This document shows, one piece after another, positions 31,819-40,918 of a stretch of DNA of 45,156 nt. Position 1 is the first letter of the stretch. Each line of letters starts with the position of its first letter. Origin of the DNA: an uncultured Clostridia bacterium (GTDB lineage: Bacteria; Bacillota; Clostridia; Christensenellales; Aristaeellaceae); the NCBI GenBank assembly GCA_934663595.1, contig CAKUKM010000018.1, positions 1-45,156 of the forward strand. The letters run 5' to 3'. The notes beneath the pieces were generated by a model that was not told the DNA's origin, searched no databases, and saw nothing but the letters and a program-made list of their open reading frames with translations. The position numbers and the translations under genes are program-made.

Positions 31819-33206
31819 AGGAGCTGCGGCGCAACATGCGCCTGGTGGGCATGCTGGTGGTGGTCGCGTTTATCGGCCTGGCCGCGTGGTTCGCGCTGAC
31901 GGTATTCGAGCAGGGCTCGATCTGGGCCTCGGACAGCTACAACACCCGTCTGCGCGCCACAGGCAATCAGCGCGGCGACATTCTGGACCGCAACGGCCTG
32001 GTTCTGGCCACGACCGAGCAGGGCAAGCGCGTCTATCCCGAGGACGCGCGCATTCGCCGGGCGCTGGCCGCGACCGTGGGCGACACGCTGGGCATGTCCG
32101 GAACCGGCGTGGAGGGCTATTTTTCCTCGCAATTGCTGGATCTTTCGGATTCGCTGGTCGAGCGTCTGAGCGCGCTGGGCGGCGGCGAGCGCAAGGGCAG
32201 CTCGATTCAGCTCACGATCGATGCGCGGCTGACGGCGTATGTATCCGAAATCTTCCCCGCGGGCTATCGCGGCGCGGTGGTGATTCAGAATTACGCAACC
32301 GGCGAGGTGCTTTCGTGGGTATCCAAGCCCGATTACGATCCCTACGACGCCGGCGACGCGTCCGTGGAGGACACGGCCTATTTAAATCGCTGTCTGCAGG
32401 GGCTGTACACGCCCGGATCGGTATTCAAGCTCGTGACGCTCGCCGCCGCGATCGAGAGCGATCCGAACGTGCTGAACCAGACGTTCCTCTGCAACGGAAC
32501 CTGGGAATATGAGGGCGGCAAGATCGTCTGCGCCGGCAAAACCGCGCACGGCATGATCGATCTGGAAACGGCGCTGGAGAAGAGCTGCAACGTGACCTTC
32601 GGCAAGCTCGCCTATCAGCTCGGGCTCGATCGCCTGCGGGCCACGGCCGAGAAGCTCGGCTTTAATGAAAACCTGAAGTTCGAGGATTTCACGATTTACA
32701 ATTCGCAGTTTCCGGATTCGATTTCGAACATGTCCGATCTGGTCTGGGCGGGCATCGGCCAGGGCAAGGTGCTGGTCACGCCCATGCACATGGCGATGAT
32801 CACCTCGGCCGTCGCAAACGGCGGCGCGATGCTGAAGCCCACGCTGGTAACGGAAATCCGCAAATCCACCGGCGCAATCACGCAGGGCCCGCATTCGCCC
32901 ACGTATCGGCAGGTGATTTCCGAAAGTGCCGCGCAGGTGATTTCGGATTACATGTACCGCGCGGTTCAATCCGGCACGGCGCATCGCGCGGCGATTTCCG
33001 GCTATGAGGTGTGCGGCAAGACCGGTTCCGCCGAAACCAGCGACGACAAGACCGTGGAAACCAATTCCTGGTACACCGGCTTCATTCGCGATTCGCGATA
33101 TCCGTTTGCCATCGCGGTCGTGATCGAGCAGGGCGGCGCGGGCTCGCGCCTGGCGAGCGAGCTGGCGAGCGACGCTCTGGAATATGCAATCAACCTCAAT
33201 TCCTGA
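31815..33206 (+). CDS. Class B penicillin-binding protein (transpeptidase)
   Basis: 463 residues. One N-terminal membrane span (about 10-30), a short pedestal (TGNQRGDILDRNGLVLATT), then the transpeptidase. The active-site SxxK is Ser202-Lys205 in YTPGSVFKLVT, SxN is SCN at 257-259, and KTG lies at 402-404 (VCGKTGSAET). It is shorter than MrdA/FtsI types and resembles PbpA-type proteins. It cross-links the glycan made by the SEDS protein just upstream, with which it is translationally coupled (ATGA overlap). Confidence 0.93.
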   Translation: MKELRRNMRLVGMLVVVAFIGLAAWFALTVFEQGSIWASDSYNTRLRATGNQRGDILDRNGLVLATTEQGKRVYPEDARIRRALAATVGDTLGMSGTGVEGYFSSQLLDLSDSLVERLSALGGGERKGSSIQLTIDARLTAYVSEIFPAGYRGAVVIQNYATGEVLSWVSKPDYDPYDAGDASVEDTAYLNRCLQGLYTPGSVFKLVTLAAAIESDPNVLNQTFLCNGTWEYEGGKIVCAGKTAHGMIDLETALEKSCNVTFGKLAYQLGLDRLRATAEKLGFNENLKFEDFTIYNSQFPDSISNMSDLVWAGIGQGKVLVTPMHMAMITSAVANGGAMLKPTLVTEIRKSTGAITQGPHSPTYRQVISESAAQVISDYMYRAVQSGTAHRAAISGYEVCGKTGSAETSDDKTVETNSWYTGFIRDSRYPFAIAVVIEQGGAGSRLASELASDALEYAINLNS

Positions 33207-33221
33207 AGGAGTGTGATATCC

Positions 33222-33923
33222 ATGCTGACCGTTACCCATCTCACGAGACGCTACATTTCCGGCCCCGCCGTGGACGATATTTCGTTTGAGCTCGCCTCCG
33301 GCAAGACCTGCGCGCTGCTGGGGCCGAACGGCTCGGGCAAGACGACGCTGATGAAGATGATCGCCGGCCTCGTTCAGCCGACGAGCGGCGAGATTCTGTT
33401 TGAAAATGCGCCGATCGGCGTGACCACGAAGGCGCAGATCGCCTATATGCCCACCGAGAATTACTTCTACAACTACATGACCATTCGCGATTCCGGCAAA
33501 TACTACGCGGACTTCTTTTCCGATTTCAGCATTCAGAAATTCGAAGCCATGCTCGCGCGCATGGATCTGCGCCCGGGCGACAAGATCCGCGCGCTGTCCT
33601 CGGGCATGAGCGCCAAGCTCCGCCTCGCGCTCACGCTCTGCCGCGACGCGAAGCTGATGATGTTCGACGAGCCGCTCAACGGCGTGGACGTCCTAACGCG
33701 CGCCGAGGTGGTGGACGCGATTGCCGAAAGCCGCCGGGCGGGCCGCTCGATGCTGATTTCCACACATCTGGTCGACGAGCTGGAGGAGCATATCGACTGC
33801 GCGATCTACATGAAGCACGGCAAAATCGCCGCAATGGGCACGCGCGAGGAGCTGACGCGCGAGGGCACGCTCACCGATCTGTATCTGAAAATCTACGGTC
33901 ATGGAGGCGAGAAGGATGTTTAA
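33222..33923 (+). CDS. ABC transporter ATP-binding protein
   Basis: 233 residues. Walker A is LLGPNGSGKTTLMKMI; the Q-loop position is IAYMPTENYFY; the signature reads RALSSGMSAKLRLALTLC (LSSGM in place of LSGGQ); Walker B is LMMFDEPLNGVDV; the H-loop is ISTHLVDELE. It pairs with the permease that starts inside its last codons (33916). The combination resembles ABC-2-type exporters of the bacitracin/lantibiotic-resistance kind; substrate unknown. GAAGGAG precedes the ATG at 33222. Confidence 0.9.
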   Translation: MLTVTHLTRRYISGPAVDDISFELASGKTCALLGPNGSGKTTLMKMIAGLVQPTSGEILFENAPIGVTTKAQIAYMPTENYFYNYMTIRDSGKYYADFFSDFSIQKFEAMLARMDLRPGDKIRALSSGMSAKLRLALTLCRDAKLMMFDEPLNGVDVLTRAEVVDAIAESRRAGRSMLISTHLVDELEEHIDCAIYMKHGKIAAMGTREELTREGTLTDLYLKIYGHGGEKDV

Positions 33924-34725
33924 GCTGCTGAAATATGAATTTCGCAAGGCGCTGAGCGCGTTTCTGGCGCTGCTGGGCATTACCGTCGCGCTGGAGGTTT
34001 ACTTTCTGATCGCGCTGAATGCGAAAAACGAAAACCACCTGGTTCTCTCCACGATACTGCTCGCGTTCTCCGCGTTCGCGGCGGCCATATTCGTGTTCGT
34101 GCGCGGCATTACCAGCTATTCCGGCGAGCTGCGCAGCCGCGCGAGCTATCTGATTTTCCTAACGCCCAATTCCACAACGAAGATTCTGGCCTCCAAATAC
34201 CTGTACACGTTCGCAAACGGCCTGCTGTTTCTGTGCCTGTTCGGGTATCTGACGTATCTCGATTTCGGTCTTCTGGCCACGAAGTATTACAACTACGCCG
34301 GCTTCTATACCGGCATCAACGCGCTTCTGCGCAGCCGCGGCGTATATCTGGACCAGATTCTCGGCGGCGGGCTGTTCATGATCGCGTATGCGTTCATCAA
34401 GCTCCTGTCCACGGTGGGAATCGCGTATTTCGCAATTACGCTCAGCCACACGCTGCTGCGCGATAAGAAATGGCGCTGGCTTCCGGCGCTGGTATTGTTC
34501 CTCGCGCTCAGCTGGGGCGTAAATTACGTCTGCTCGCTGTTCCCGAACGCGATGGACGAGCTGGTCATGATCGATATCGCCGGCGTGCAGGGCGCGCCGA
34601 GCGGCGAATCGCTTTCGGCCATTCTGGTGCCCTCGCTGCTGCCGACGCTGGGGGTCAGCGCCGCGGTGATCGTCGCCTCGCTGTTTTCCAGCGCCGAGCT
34701 GCTCAAGCGCCGCGTAAGTCTGTAA
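33916..34725 (+). CDS. ABC transporter permease
   Basis: 269 residues with about six membrane spans, starting MFKLLKYEFRKALSAFLALLG, a typical ABC-2 permease N-terminus with an amphipathic start before the first span. GELRSRASYLIFLTPNSTTKILASKYLYTF is the usual cytoplasmic coupling region. GGAGG lies 8 bases before the start, which overlaps the ATPase stop by 8 bases. Works with the preceding ATPase; the substrate is not evident. uvrC follows after 14 bases. Confidence 0.82.
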   Translation: MFKLLKYEFRKALSAFLALLGITVALEVYFLIALNAKNENHLVLSTILLAFSAFAAAIFVFVRGITSYSGELRSRASYLIFLTPNSTTKILASKYLYTFANGLLFLCLFGYLTYLDFGLLATKYYNYAGFYTGINALLRSRGVYLDQILGGGLFMIAYAFIKLLSTVGIAYFAITLSHTLLRDKKWRWLPALVLFLALSWGVNYVCSLFPNAMDELVMIDIAGVQGAPSGESLSAILVPSLLPTLGVSAAVIVASLFSSAELLKRRVSL

Positions 34726-34739
34726 AAGGAAAGAGAATT

Positions 34740-36614
34740 ATGAACGCCAATCTGGAATGGAAAATCGCCAACCTGCCCGAATCGCCGGGCTGCTATCTGA
34801 TGAAGCACGCAGGCGAGATCATCTACGTGGGCAAGGCGAAAAACCTGAAAAACCGCGTCTCCCAGTATTTCCACTATAGCCGCGCGCACACGCCGAAGGT
34901 GCGCGCGATGGTGGAAAAGATCGACGATTTCGACATCATTCTGGTCGAAGGCGAGCTGGAGGCGTTCACGCTGGAGTGCAATTTAATCAAGCTCCACATG
35001 CCGCACTACAACATCCTCTTGAAGGACGACAAGGCGTATCCCTACCTCCGCGTCGACCTTTCGGAGGATTTTCCGCGCATTGAGCTGGCGCGCCGGCAGG
35101 AGAAGGACGGCGCGAAATACTTCGGCCCCTATCGCGGCGCGACGATCGTGCGCGAGGTGCTGGACGTGATCAACATGCTCTATCCGCTGCGCACGTGCGC
35201 GTATCGCATTCAGCCGGACAGGCCGCGCAGGCCGTGTCTGCAGAATCAGATCGGCCGCTGCGTCGCGCCGTGCACGGGAAACGTATCGCGCGAAGACTAT
35301 CGCGCGCTGCTCGATCAGGCGATCGCATTCTTAAACGGCAAATACAAGCCCGTGATCGCGGAGCTGACCGAGCGGATGAACGAATGCGCGAAGGCCATGA
35401 ATTACGAGGGCGCGGCCGCGTATCGCGACCGGATTCGCGCCGTTCAGGAGCTGAACGAGAAGCAGACCGCGATCTCGACCTCGGGCAGCGACCGCGACGT
35501 AATCGCGTGTCTGCCGCACGACGCGGACCAGCTGGTGCAGATTCTGTTCATCCGCTCCGGCCGGCTGATCGGGTCGGAATTCTTCACCCTCGAGGGTGCG
35601 GGCGACGATCCCGCCGGCGAGGTGCTGACGCAGTTCATGCTGCAATACTATTCCGCGGAAAATCTGCCGCCGAAGGAGATCCTCGCCTCCGCGGAGATCC
35701 CCGAGGCCGAGATCGTGGAAAGTCTGCTTTCCGAAACAACCGGCGCGCGCGTTTATCTCGCCCGTCCGCAGCGAGGCGACAAATTCAGGCTCGTAAACGT
35801 GGCGCTGAAAAACCTGCGCGACCGCGCGGTCAAGCTGGACAAAAAGCTGGAAAACAGCCGCGCGCGCACGATCGGCGCCACCGAGGAGCTCGCGCGCGTG
35901 CTCGGGCTGGACGCGCCGCCGCGCCGCATCGAGGGCTACGACATTTCCAACACGCAGGGCGTGCTCAGCGTCGCGAGCGAGGTGGTCATGATCGACGGCC
36001 AGAGCGCGAACGACCAGTATCGCCATTACCGCATCAAGACCGTTCAGGGCGCGAACGATTTTGCGTCCATGCACGAGGTCATCACCCGCCGCCTGCTGCA
36101 CGGGCAGACCGAACTGGCCGAGCGCCGCGCCGCCGGGCTCGATCCGCGCGGCGGAAAATTTTCGGATTTGCCCGATCTGATTCTGATCGACGGCGGCGCG
36201 GGCCAGCTCGCCGCCGCACAGGACGCGATGCACGCCTGCGGCATGAACATTCCGATGTTCGGCCTGGCCAAGCGCATTGAGGAAATCGTGCTGCCGGAAT
36301 CGGACACGCGCATCGTGCTCGACCGGCATTCCAACGCCCTGCACCTGATTCAGCGCCTGCGCGACGAGGCGCACCGATTTGCGATCACGCATCATCGCGC
36401 GCTGCGCAGCAAGGCGTCCGTCGCCTCGCGGCTGGATACCGTCGCGGGCGTGGGCGAGCAGCGCCGCAAGGCGATTCTCAAGCATTTCAAAACCGTGGAA
36501 GCGCTCAAGGCCGCCACGGCCGACGAAATCGCGCAGGTGCTCGGCCTTCCCGAAAGCGTCGCGCTGAACGTTTACGCCATGCTCCACGACGGCGAAGGCG
36601 ATTCGTCGGATTGA
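34740..36614 (+). CDS. uvrC: Excinuclease ABC subunit C
   Basis: 624 residues, standard. The GIY-YIG 3'-nuclease is at the N-terminus (SPGCYLMKHAGEIIYVGKAK). The UVR domain for UvrB contact is around residues 203-238 (MNECAKAMNYEGAAAYRDR). The RNase H-like 5'-nuclease half has EGYDISNTQGVLSVASEVV and DLILIDGGAGQL. The C-terminal helix-hairpin-helix pair includes LDTVAGVGEQRRKAILKHF. It makes both incisions in nucleotide excision repair. The ATG at 34740 follows AAAGGAAAGAG. Its 3' end is the first copy of a 79-bp tandem repeat. Confidence 0.97.
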   Translation: MNANLEWKIANLPESPGCYLMKHAGEIIYVGKAKNLKNRVSQYFHYSRAHTPKVRAMVEKIDDFDIILVEGELEAFTLECNLIKLHMPHYNILLKDDKAYPYLRVDLSEDFPRIELARRQEKDGAKYFGPYRGATIVREVLDVINMLYPLRTCAYRIQPDRPRRPCLQNQIGRCVAPCTGNVSREDYRALLDQAIAFLNGKYKPVIAELTERMNECAKAMNYEGAAAYRDRIRAVQELNEKQTAISTSGSDRDVIACLPHDADQLVQILFIRSGRLIGSEFFTLEGAGDDPAGEVLTQFMLQYYSAENLPPKEILASAEIPEAEIVESLLSETTGARVYLARPQRGDKFRLVNVALKNLRDRAVKLDKKLENSRARTIGATEELARVLGLDAPPRRIEGYDISNTQGVLSVASEVVMIDGQSANDQYRHYRIKTVQGANDFASMHEVITRRLLHGQTELAERRAAGLDPRGGKFSDLPDLILIDGGAGQLAAAQDAMHACGMNIPMFGLAKRIEEIVLPESDTRIVLDRHSNALHLIQRLRDEAHRFAITHHRALRSKASVASRLDTVAGVGEQRRKAILKHFKTVEALKAATADEIAQVLGLPESVALNVYAMLHDGEGDSSD

Positions 36615-36780
36615 CTGCCGAAAACAAACGCGCTTCACCGGAATAAACCGCAAGCGCCGGCGCGTCGCAGGTAAATGCGATTCGACGGAATAACCGCCGA
36701 GAGCAAACGCGCCTCGCCGGAATAAACCGCAAACGCCCGCCGCGCCGTAGACGAATGCGCTTCGCCGGATTGACGCGCAC
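36600..36780 (+). repeat. Degenerate 79-bp tandem repeat starting in the uvrC 3' end
   Basis: Two full units (36600-36678, 36679-36757) and a partial third. Anchors: GATTCGTCGGATTGACTGCC at the uvrC stop, GATTCGACGGAATAACCGCC 79 bases later, and GCTTCGCCGGATTGACGCGC 80 bases after that. A second internal anchor, AAACGCGCTTCACCGGAATA, recurs at the same 79-base spacing. This fills the 260-base gap before the AlkZ-like gene. Confidence 0.75.
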
Positions 36781-36873
36781 ACACCCGCCGCGCACTTCGC
36801 GCGGCAAAGGACTGGCGGGCGCAAGTTTTCCGCCGTCTGGACGATCTGCCTTTTACGACCGAAGGAGGCAACG

Positions 36874-37899
36874 ATGGACGAACGCGATCTCCTCTATTAC
36901 ACGCTCCGCGGCGCGCACGCGCTGAATCGCGCGCCGAAGCTGCAGCTCGCGCGCGACCTGATCGGCCTGCAGGCGCAGTTCGCGCGAAATCCCGAATACG
37001 CGCTGCGGCTGCGGGCGAGCGACTATTCGCCCGACTGGTCGGAGGGGCTGATCAAGATCTGGGCGCAGCGCGGCACGATTCACGTGATCCGCGAGGACGA
37101 GCTAGCGCTGTTTCTGTCCGCTGCGGACGTTCCCGAGGCGTTTGTCGACGGCGCATGGGACATTTCCAGCGCCAATCAGAACCGCTGGGCGCCGTTTATT
37201 CAGGATCAGATTCGCGCCGGCAACGACGCGCGCGACGGTCTGAAGGCCGCCTGTCTGCGCGCCGGAATGGACGAAAAGCTGCTCGACCGCATCTTTCACG
37301 GCTGGGGCGGGCTGATTAAGGAAATGGCGTGGCGCGGGCAGCTCGCAATCGTGCCCGGCATGGAAAAGCGCTATCTGATTCCGAAGCCCTTTGAACGAAT
37401 TCCGCGCGACGAGGCGCGGGAGGCGCTGATTTACCGCTATTTTTGCACCTTCGGCCCAGCCACGATCGCTGATTGCCGCTATTTTTTCGGCTGGAAGGCG
37501 CGGGAAATGGAGCCTCCGCTGCGGCGCGCGCTGGAATCGCTCGCGTGCACGCGCATCGGAAGCGCCGATTGCTTTCATTCGCCCGGTCTGCCGCCCGCGG
37601 ACGCGATTCCCGATTGCGTGCCGCTTCCGGGCTTTGATCAGACGATCCTCGCCTATCGCGACCGCAGCCGCCTGATGTCTCCCGAGCATGCCAGGCGCGT
37701 TACGAACATCGCCGGCATCGTGTTTCCGGCGGCGGTCGTGCGCGGCCGCATTCGCGCGGTCTGGAAAAACGATCGCGAGCGCATTCTGGTGTCCCCGCTG
37801 GAAAAGCTGTACAAGAAGGACGAGCGGGCGATCGAGCGCGCGTTCAAGCGCGAATTCGGCGCGAAGGAGGTCGCATTCGCGCCAATAAACGCGAATTGA
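36874..37899 (+). CDS. Winged-helix AlkZ/YcaQ-like DNA glycosylase
   Basis: 341 residues of the HTH_42 family. The catalytic QxQ motif of AlkZ-type enzymes is present as LIGLQAQFARNP (Gln33, Gln35), followed by the first winged helix (IWAQRGTIHVIREDEL). A second repeat YRYFCTFGPATIADCRYFFGW and LPGFDQTILAYRDRSRL fit the family core. Characterised members unhook interstrand crosslinks or remove alkylated bases. It stands next to uvrC, so a DNA-damage role is a reasonable inference. GAAGGAGG lies 6 bases before the ATG. Confidence 0.82.
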   Translation: MDERDLLYYTLRGAHALNRAPKLQLARDLIGLQAQFARNPEYALRLRASDYSPDWSEGLIKIWAQRGTIHVIREDELALFLSAADVPEAFVDGAWDISSANQNRWAPFIQDQIRAGNDARDGLKAACLRAGMDEKLLDRIFHGWGGLIKEMAWRGQLAIVPGMEKRYLIPKPFERIPRDEAREALIYRYFCTFGPATIADCRYFFGWKAREMEPPLRRALESLACTRIGSADCFHSPGLPPADAIPDCVPLPGFDQTILAYRDRSRLMSPEHARRVTNIAGIVFPAAVVRGRIRAVWKNDRERILVSPLEKLYKKDERAIERAFKREFGAKEVAFAPINAN

Positions 37900-37911
37900 A
37901 CACGACTTTGA

Positions 37912-37940
37912 TTGACAAATCGAATAAAGCGTGGGAGAAT
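37912..37940 (+). promoter_or_regulatory. Promoter of the PepV-like gene
   Basis: -35 TTGACA (37912-37917), 17-nt spacer, -10 GAGAAT (37935-37940). The ribosome site AGGAGG at 37961 sits in the 12-base palindrome AGGAGGCCTCCT, 3 bases before the start codon. Confidence 0.65.
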
Positions 37941-37974
37941 ATTCCATACTCAAATCATGAAGGAGGCCTCCTAA

Positions 37975-39381
37975 ATGAATTTTGAACAGCTTGACGCGCG
38001 CGTGAGCGCGATGAAGGATGAATTGATCGCCGATCTGAAGCGCTGGATCTCGGTTCCCTCGGTGCTGAGCGAGCCGGCCGAAAACGCGCCGTTCGGCACG
38101 GAAACCCGCCGCATGCTCGATATGGCGCTCGCGGATGCGCGCAAATACGGCTTCCCCACCCGCGATTTCGACGGCTATGCCGGCGATATTTCGCTCGGAA
38201 GCGGCGAGCAGACGATGGGCATGCTCTGCCATCTGGACGTCGTTCCCGTCGGCGACGACTGGAAGCACGATCCCTGGGGCGGCGAGATCGAGGACGGCAA
38301 GCTCTACGGCCGCGGCGCGATCGACGACAAGGGCCCCGCGCTGTGCGCGCTGTACGCGATGCGCGCCGTGCGCGATTGCGGCATTCCGCTCAAGGACGGC
38401 GTGCGCCTGATTCTCGGCTGCGACGAGGAAACCGGCATGCAGGACATGCGCTATTACGCGTCCAAGGAAAAGATGCCCGATTACGGCTTCTCGCCGGACG
38501 CGGAATTCCCGGTGATCAACATCGAAAAGGGCGGGCTGAATCTGCTTCTGTCCAAATACGTTCCCGAAAACGACGAAAGTGCGATTCAGATTCTCTCGCT
38601 CTATGCGGGCGTGCGCCCGAACGTTGTTCCCGGAATCGCGAAGGCGGTCGTGAAGGCGAAGGACGAAAAGGCGTTCCTCGAAGGCGTTGAGAAAATCGCG
38701 AAGGCGCGCGATTTCAAGCTGACGGCCGAAAAGAGCGGCGATGAAATCACGCTGACCGCCGAGGGCACGTCCGTGCACGCGTCGATGCCGCAGCTGGGCA
38801 AAAACGCGGCGGGCATGCTGCTGATCGCGCTGAGCGACCTGAATGCCGGCGGCGCAATTGCGCCCGCGATTCATACGCTGGCCGAAAAGGTCGGCGTCGA
38901 TTACACCGGCGAGGGCCTCGGCATCCGTCAGGAGGACGAGCTGTCCGGGCCGCTGACCTGCAATCTCGGCATTCTCCGCTACGACGGCCATTACCTCTCC
39001 GCGGAGCTGGACATTCGCTATCCGCTGTGCGCGGACGAAAAGGACATGCTCGGCAGCGCGGCGATGGCGGTTTCGGAAAGCGGCATGGCGGTCACGCGCC
39101 TCGGCGGTCACACCCCGCTGCACGTTCCGGCGGAGCACAAGGTCGTTCGCGGCCTGATCGAGGTCTATCACGACGTGACCGGCCTTCCGGGCTATGCGTT
39201 TGCGATCGGCGGTGGCACGTATTCGCGCATGATGCCGAATACCGTCGCGTTCGGGCTGAATTTCCCCGGCGACGTCGACACCTGCCACATGCCGGACGAA
39301 TATATCGATATTGAAAAGATGATGCTGAGCGTAAAGATCTTCGCCCACGCCATCGCCACCCTCGCCGGCGGAGAGAATTGA
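37975..39381 (+). CDS. pepV: M20-family dipeptidase (PepV / Sapep type)
   Basis: 468 residues, normal PepV length. Metal and catalytic residues: GMLCHLDVVPVGDDW (His and Asp), GRGAIDDKGPALCALYA (bridging Asp) and ILGCDEETGMQDM (catalytic Glu plus ligand Glu), with later ligands in the SPDAEFPVINIEKGG region and near the C-terminal GGTYSRMMPN. The lid domain covers roughly 190-380. It hydrolyses dipeptides in the cytoplasm, needing zinc or manganese. Single gene with its own promoter; cmk starts 39 bases later. Confidence 0.93.
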   Translation: MNFEQLDARVSAMKDELIADLKRWISVPSVLSEPAENAPFGTETRRMLDMALADARKYGFPTRDFDGYAGDISLGSGEQTMGMLCHLDVVPVGDDWKHDPWGGEIEDGKLYGRGAIDDKGPALCALYAMRAVRDCGIPLKDGVRLILGCDEETGMQDMRYYASKEKMPDYGFSPDAEFPVINIEKGGLNLLLSKYVPENDESAIQILSLYAGVRPNVVPGIAKAVVKAKDEKAFLEGVEKIAKARDFKLTAEKSGDEITLTAEGTSVHASMPQLGKNAAGMLLIALSDLNAGGAIAPAIHTLAEKVGVDYTGEGLGIRQEDELSGPLTCNLGILRYDGHYLSAELDIRYPLCADEKDMLGSAAMAVSESGMAVTRLGGHTPLHVPAEHKVVRGLIEVYHDVTGLPGYAFAIGGGTYSRMMPNTVAFGLNFPGDVDTCHMPDEYIDIEKMMLSVKIFAHAIATLAGGEN

Positions 39382-39420
39382 TTTCTCCCGGTCTCTTCCA
39401 ATTATAAAGGAGTGTTTTGT

Positions 39421-40092
39421 TTGCAGCCGATATTCTCTATCGCGATCGACGGCCCCGCCGGAGCGGGCAAATCTACAATCGCCAGGAAGCTCGCGGAGCG
39501 TCTGGGCGCGATCTATCTGGACACCGGCGCGATGTATCGCACGGTCGCCCTGTATATGCATGATTCGGACATTCAGGGCCCCGAATCCATCGCGCACGCG
39601 GTAAACGATCCGAAAATCGAGGTTCAATTCCAAAACGGAGAGCAGCATATGCTGCTCAACGGCGTGGACGTAAACGAGCGCCTTCGCTCGCCGGAGGCCT
39701 CGATGATGGCCTCCCGCGTGTCCGCCGTGCCCGCCGTTCGCGAGCGTCTGGTCGCGCTGCAGCGCGAAATCGCCGCGGGCCACGCCGTCGTGATGGACGG
39801 CCGCGATATCGGCACGAAGGTGCTGCCGAACGCCACCTTGAAGGTGTATCTCACCGCGTCGTGCGAGGTGCGCGCCGATCGCCGGTTCGCCGAGCTGAAA
39901 GCAGGCAATCCCTCTCTCACCCGCGAGCAGGTGCTGGCCGACATCGTCGAGCGCGATTACAACGACGCGCATCGCGAAGCCTCGCCCCTCTGTCAGGCGA
40001 GCGACGCCGTGCGCATCGACACCTCGAATATGAATCAGGATCAGGTGGTCGCGGCGATCATCGATCTGCTGCTCAAGGCGCTCAAATCCTGA
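39421..40092 (+). CDS. cmk: Cytidylate kinase
   Basis: 223 residues. P-loop IAIDGPAGAGKSTIARKLA; YLDTGAMYRTVALYM is the CMP-binding signature; VVMDGRDIGTKVLPNATLKVYL and RFAELKAG follow. It phosphorylates CMP and dCMP. The start is TTG at 39421, 8 bases after AAAGGAG; an in-frame GTG at 39412 overlaps that ribosome site and is rejected. It is followed after 19 bases by plsC and then ispH-rpsA, the common cmk-plsC-ispH/rpsA order of Clostridia. Confidence 0.95.
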   Translation: MQPIFSIAIDGPAGAGKSTIARKLAERLGAIYLDTGAMYRTVALYMHDSDIQGPESIAHAVNDPKIEVQFQNGEQHMLLNGVDVNERLRSPEASMMASRVSAVPAVRERLVALQREIAAGHAVVMDGRDIGTKVLPNATLKVYLTASCEVRADRRFAELKAGNPSLTREQVLADIVERDYNDAHREASPLCQASDAVRIDTSNMNQDQVVAAIIDLLLKALKS

Positions 40093-40111
40093 TGCGGAGG
40101 CGCATGCTGTT

Positions 40112-40711
40112 ATGAACACGCGATTTTATGATATAGGCAGGCATTTCCTGCGCCCGTTTTACAATCTGTTCTGGCCCAGCAGGGTCACCGGCGAGGAAAA
40201 CATTCCGGATGAGGGCGGCTTTATTCTCTGCGCGAACCACGTGCACATGCGCGATCCGCTGTTTCTGGCCGTGCGGCTGCCGAAGCGGCATTTCACGTTC
40301 CTGGCCAAGGCGGAGCTGTTCAAAAACCCGCTGCTGCGGCTGGTGATCGGCGAAAAGGGCCTCGGCGCGATTCCGATCAGCCGCGGCCACAGCGATCTCG
40401 GCGCGATTCGCGAGGCGCTGAAGACCATTGCTAACGGCCACGGTCTCGGCATTTTCCCGCAGGGCACGCGCAGCCGCGACAATTCCCCCACGCCCATGCT
40501 GACCGGCACCGCGCTGATCGCCATTCGCGCGCGCGTTCCGGTGCTGCCCGTGTATATCGACGCGCCGTATCGCCGGTTCCATCGCGTGGACGTGCGCGTG
40601 GGCAAGCCGATCGATTTAAGCGATCTCGATCGCCGCTTCGACAGCGCCACCATGGAGGAAGTTACCCACCGAATCGAGCGCGCCGTATGGGCGCTGCGCT
40701 CGGAAAAATAA
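40112..40711 (+). CDS. plsC: 1-acyl-sn-glycerol-3-phosphate acyltransferase
   Basis: 199 residues, short but complete for Clostridia PlsC. The HxxxxD catalytic motif is ANHVHMRDPLFL (His43, Asp48). The glycerol-phosphate motif usually FPEGTRS reads FPQGTRSRDN here, with Gln for Glu. VLPVYIDAPYRRF matches the last block. It makes phosphatidic acid at the membrane. The start at 40112 lies 19 bases after cmk. Confidence 0.9.
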   Translation: MNTRFYDIGRHFLRPFYNLFWPSRVTGEENIPDEGGFILCANHVHMRDPLFLAVRLPKRHFTFLAKAELFKNPLLRLVIGEKGLGAIPISRGHSDLGAIREALKTIANGHGLGIFPQGTRSRDNSPTPMLTGTALIAIRARVPVLPVYIDAPYRRFHRVDVRVGKPIDLSDLDRRFDSATMEEVTHRIERAVWALRSEK

Positions 40712-40730
40712 GTCTCCCGCGGGGAATCCG

Positions 40731-40760
40731 GCGCCCTTTTCCATAAACCCGGAGGGGCGC
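40731..40760 (+). terminator. Probable terminator after plsC
   Basis: Arms GCGCCC (40731-40736) and GGGCGC (40755-40760), with TTTTCCCTCCTTT after the hairpin. The loop is long (18 bases), so termination may be partial. Confidence 0.5.
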
Positions 40761-40918
40761 TTTTCCCTCCTTTGGCGAGCCAGGTTAATTGTTGATTAAA
40801 TCCAAAAACCTTGCAGGATTCGCCATAAAAGGACGCGAAATATATTGGACAATCGAAATTCTGACAAATAGGTATTGTCGCGAAATGAACCGTTTCAAAG
40901 GGGTGAATCGAGATCGCT

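Noticed and set aside
37102..40119. 1005-codon minus-strand frame across the AlkZ-like gene, pepV and cmk
   Set aside because: Spans three well-supported plus-strand genes; composition typical of antisense of high-GC genes.
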